The notes under the pieces: generated by a model
What the model saw: only the letters and a program-made list of their open reading frames with translations
Databases searched by the model: none
What the model was told of the DNA's origin: nothing
Shown here: positions 41,986-44,250 of the stretch, piece after piece
How positions within the stretch are numbered: position 1 is the first letter of the stretch
Layout: every line of letters starts with the position of its first letter
DNA from: Cytobacillus massiliigabonensis
GTDB lineage: Bacteria; Bacillota; Bacilli; Bacillales; Cytobacillaceae
Direction of reading: 5' to 3'
NCBI RefSeq assembly: GCF_900199725.1
Contig: NZ_LT904904.1
Coordinates: forward strand, 467,476 to 511,725
DNA: 44,250 nucleotides
Position numbers and translations under genes: made by a program

Positions 41986-42177
41986 CTATAACTTTTTGAT
42001 TCTCTCTTTGCATTCAAAACAATTAATTTCATTTATTTTCCTAAAGACAATTTGTTTTAGAATCCTTTTTTCTTTACGAGAGGCCCAATTTATTGCTGTA
42101 CCACAGGCACATAAATATCTATTTTTTACAGCATGAACACGTTGATCTTTCAAACACTTTATGGTAGGGTAATGCAT
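41986..42177 (-). CDS. Possible small zinc-ribbon-like protein (63 aa)
   Basis: A 63-codon frame with two Cys pairs (NRYLCACGTAINW and INCFECKERI) and a basic middle, the pattern of a small treble-clef or zinc ribbon. The ribosome site is weak (TAGGA about 11 bases before the ATG). Not recognised by family. Confidence 0.4.
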   Translation of the reverse strand: MHYPTIKCLKDQRVHAVKNRYLCACGTAINWASRKEKRILKQIVFRKINEINCFECKERIKKL

Positions 42178-42337
42178 TTTATAATCAATCCTATTATCGT
42201 ATTATTTTCAGATCGATTTTACCACATTCCTAATAGGAAAACTGTGACGGAAACATCTTTTTACTAATTTACAGTTAATATCCATCTATAGAAACGCTTT
42301 AGAACAAGTTTTCAAAAAAATTAACAAGAGTTAGAGA

Positions 42338-42376
42338 AAGAGCGTACTATGTCACTGAGTGAGTGCGCTGTTTTTA
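42338..42376 (+). terminator. Terminator-like hairpin
   Basis: AGCGTACT / AGTGCGCT stem (one G-T pair) followed by GTTTTTAG. No intact gene leads into it. Confidence 0.55.
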
Positions 42377-42401
42377 GTTACATAAAAGATAAAATTATAC
42401 T

Positions 42402-42515
42402 AGAGTTCAAGTGCATTATCCTTCTATTGAACCAAAACCAGTACTAAAAATAACTATTTCTAAGGACATTGAAATATCTAATGAAGACTTAAAAACTGAG
42501 ATAGATTATTTATAA
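42402..42515 (+). pseudogene. Short gene remnant
   Basis: One frame reads RVQVHYPSIEPKPVLKITI then SKDIEISNEDLKTEIDYL and stops at 42515. It looks coding (balanced charged/hydrophobic pattern) but has no start. Family unknown. Confidence 0.3.
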
Positions 42516-42748
42516 GCTTCTAAGGATTTTTAACTCCCAATAAAAGATGTTTTGTATGAAATTAAAGTAAATAAATCTTATACGAACAAGTAGCCTTAGT
42601 TAAACAAGTATTAATTGATTTCAAGTTTGAATTCATATTGTAGTTATTCCATTAAAGGGCACGAGAATCGAACAGCGATGGGCTGTATTGATACAGTCCG
42701 TTTAATTTAAAGATGTAATTTATATATTGAAGTAGGAGAGAATCCAAA

Positions 42749-43323
42749 GTGTGGAGCAAAATGGGAATTCTGAAAGGGAAAAAGTTATTTGTAAAAATTT
42801 TGATAGTAATTCCATTTTTATTTGCTTTGACAGGTTGTAGCAAGACAACTTCGGATATAGAAAATTATCTTAACACTGGAACTGAAATTGATTACATGCA
42901 AAAGAAATGATGCCCACTCTTGATTATTTACCTGAATATGAGGATATCGAATATAGATATACGAATAAAACAGTTTTAATGTTTCAATCTAACTCTATTG
43001 CACTTATTGTAAAATATGATGATAAAACATATGAAGGTGAAAAAGAAAAAATAGCAGAAAACTATACATTTTTAAACATTACTTCTACTACTAAAGATGA
43101 ATTGATTACCCCTGAATATAAATTTTCAATAAATAGTTACTCTTTTAAAGTAGTTGAAGGAAATGAGTTTCTAAAATCATTTGGTATGATTGGAACATCT
43201 AATGAGAAACAGAGTATTGCATATTTATATTTTTATGATTTTGATTTAGATAATATTGGAGATGAAAATGATAGTAACCTTATGCCAGATTTTGTTAAAC
43301 AGTATTTCGATTATGATTTTTAG
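42749..43323 (+). pseudogene. Frameshifted lipoprotein gene
   Basis: GTG 42749 follows TAGGAGAG by eight bases and starts a lipoprotein: KKLFVKILIVIPFLFALTGC, with lipobox LTGC. This frame ends in a stop at 42908-42910. The coding character carries on in another frame from about 42897 (AKEMMPTLDYLPEYEDIEYR) to the stop at 43323. Removing the two bases CA from GATTACATGCAAAAG would join them as DYAKEMMPTL. The product would be about 190 residues, a surface lipoprotein of a small Bacillus family; function unknown. The right part also has its own ATG 42907, without a ribosome site. Confidence 0.65.
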
Positions 43324-43910
43324 ATTGAAAGTATCATCCCTATTTTCGTTTGCATCTTTGTTCAGTATAACTAGCAGTTATTCAACAATCCGGCGCTATG
43401 GTAGAATAAACCTTTGATATTTAAACGACTTTATTATTATGTTTTAGTATAGTGAAGTACCTTTCTTCAAAAATTAAACAATTATATTTTTAACCCCGTC
43501 CTAAATTAGAACGGGGTTATTCTTATTTGACTATTTTGATTAAATAACTTTATTGTCTTTTTACAAAGTGATCATTGTAAAAACTAAATTTGAACTTAAA
43601 CAAATAAATTGCGAAGCAAAATGCATAGATCTAATTTCCTGAATATTCACAAAAAGAATTGTAGATACTGTAAATAAATAGACCTGAATGTATATTTGTA
43701 TTAATTCCCATTTACCTAATTATGGTTAGCGAATTGATGTAAATTTATGATTTTCTAGGTGCCATATATCTACATCTATGTCTATTTTTCTACATTTATT
43801 TATCAAAATATTGCATCTGGGTTTAAAGTTCTGTTTTAAGTTACGCTATGTAAAACTAACAATAATTGCATTAAAATGACATTGTAGTCAAAAATTAGGA
43901 GGTGTTTTTT
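43324..43910. other. Long AT-rich intergenic
   Basis: Contains an ACAATC-type word near 43383 (TTCAACAATCCGGCGC), a terminator (see separate entry) and, from 43530 on, no feature up to the ribosome site of the next gene. Confidence 0.4.
43489..43522 (+). terminator. Intrinsic terminator
   Basis: AACCCCGT / ACGGGGTT stem followed by ATTCTT. It probably ended the frameshifted lipoprotein gene, although 165 bases after its stop. Confidence 0.65.
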
Positions 43911-44250
43911 GTGAATTATTTATACTATTCTATTAAACTGTGTTTATTGTCTGTACTCGTCTTTTTCTTATTTTTGAAAGGAAATACCCTTGTATTTGCT
44001 GCGGATGAACAATTGACTAATGATACTAGTGATGATCCCCCAACAAAAAGTATTCTAGTCAGTAGTGGACAAACAATTGAGATACTTCCTTCAAGAACAG
44101 AAGATATGGGCATGTCTATCTCAAATGCTGGAGCCAGTGACATTAATTATGATTTTGTAATTGAATCAAGTCATAATAATAGTAGTGATGGAGATTATAA
44201 TTTGGAATCTGGCTTACTATTAGTTCTCTCTGAAGACAAAAAACTATTAC
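43911..44250 (+). CDS. Secreted hypothetical protein (partial, runs off the right edge)
   Basis: GTG 43911 follows TAGGAGGTG by six bases. 113 codons are open to the window edge. The product has a signal peptide (MNYLYYSIKLCLLSVLVFFL then FLKGNTLVFA, cut likely after ADA-like VFAAD), then a Ser/Asp/Asn-rich extracellular part (TIEILPSRTEDMGMSISNAG) that looks like a beta-sandwich surface domain. Not recognised; the C-terminus is missing from the window. Confidence 0.75.
   Translation, partial: MNYLYYSIKLCLLSVLVFFLFLKGNTLVFAADEQLTNDTSDDPPTKSILVSSGQTIEILPSRTEDMGMSISNAGASDINYDFVIESSHNNSSDGDYNLESGLLLVLSEDKKLL

Overview
The window looks like a chromosomal segment of a low-GC Gram-positive spore-former of the Bacillaceae (Bacillus in the broad sense). 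Signs of this are AGGAGG-type ribosome sites with many TTG/GTG starts, a ywpF - ssbB - ywqA - ywqB block in the same order as in Bacillus subtilis, a SecA2/SlaP pair of the Bacillus anthracis type, and two copies of a GC-rich palindromic repeat that I know from many Bacillaceae genomes. I cannot fix the species.

Layout. (1) 1-1290: the end of an IS3-family element and a two-gene unit of unknown function. (2) 1372-7331: ywpF, a competence-type ssb with a candidate ComK box, a small helical protein, and the SNF2 helicase / SWIM zinc-finger pair ywqA-ywqB. (3) 7778-9211: a secreted coiled-coil protein that appears to start at CTG, and a small protein. (4) 9582-28248: the main block, a cell-surface (S-layer) locus. 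wecC and a tagA/wecG-type glycosyltransferase are likely to help build a ManNAc/ManNAcA-containing wall glycan. SlaP and SecA2 form the accessory export system for S-layer proteins. Around them lie a very large subtilisin-like protease behind an ECF-sigma-type promoter, an SLH protein that joins a zincin-like domain to a lytic transglycosylase, an SLH-anchored NlpC/P60 endopeptidase, and the major S-layer protein behind two promoters and a long leader. Most of these proteins carry SLH domains, so the locus seems to encode a surface coat, its dedicated secretion motor, part of its wall anchor and the hydrolases that may remodel the wall under it.

(5) 28250-44250: an accessory and decaying region. 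It has an intact-looking IS21 element, a TetR regulator with a membrane acyltransferase-like protein, a VanZ-like protein, an HNH protein with a terminator in its leader, a third SLH enzyme (SLH plus transglutaminase-like domain), a tyrosine recombinase preceded by three direct repeats, a scrap of an Mrr-type restriction enzyme, a DUF3888-like secreted protein, a frameshifted lipoprotein gene, several other gene scraps, and the start of a secreted protein that runs off the right edge.

No rRNA, tRNA or CRISPR array was seen. All function calls come from reading motifs by eye; no database search was run.
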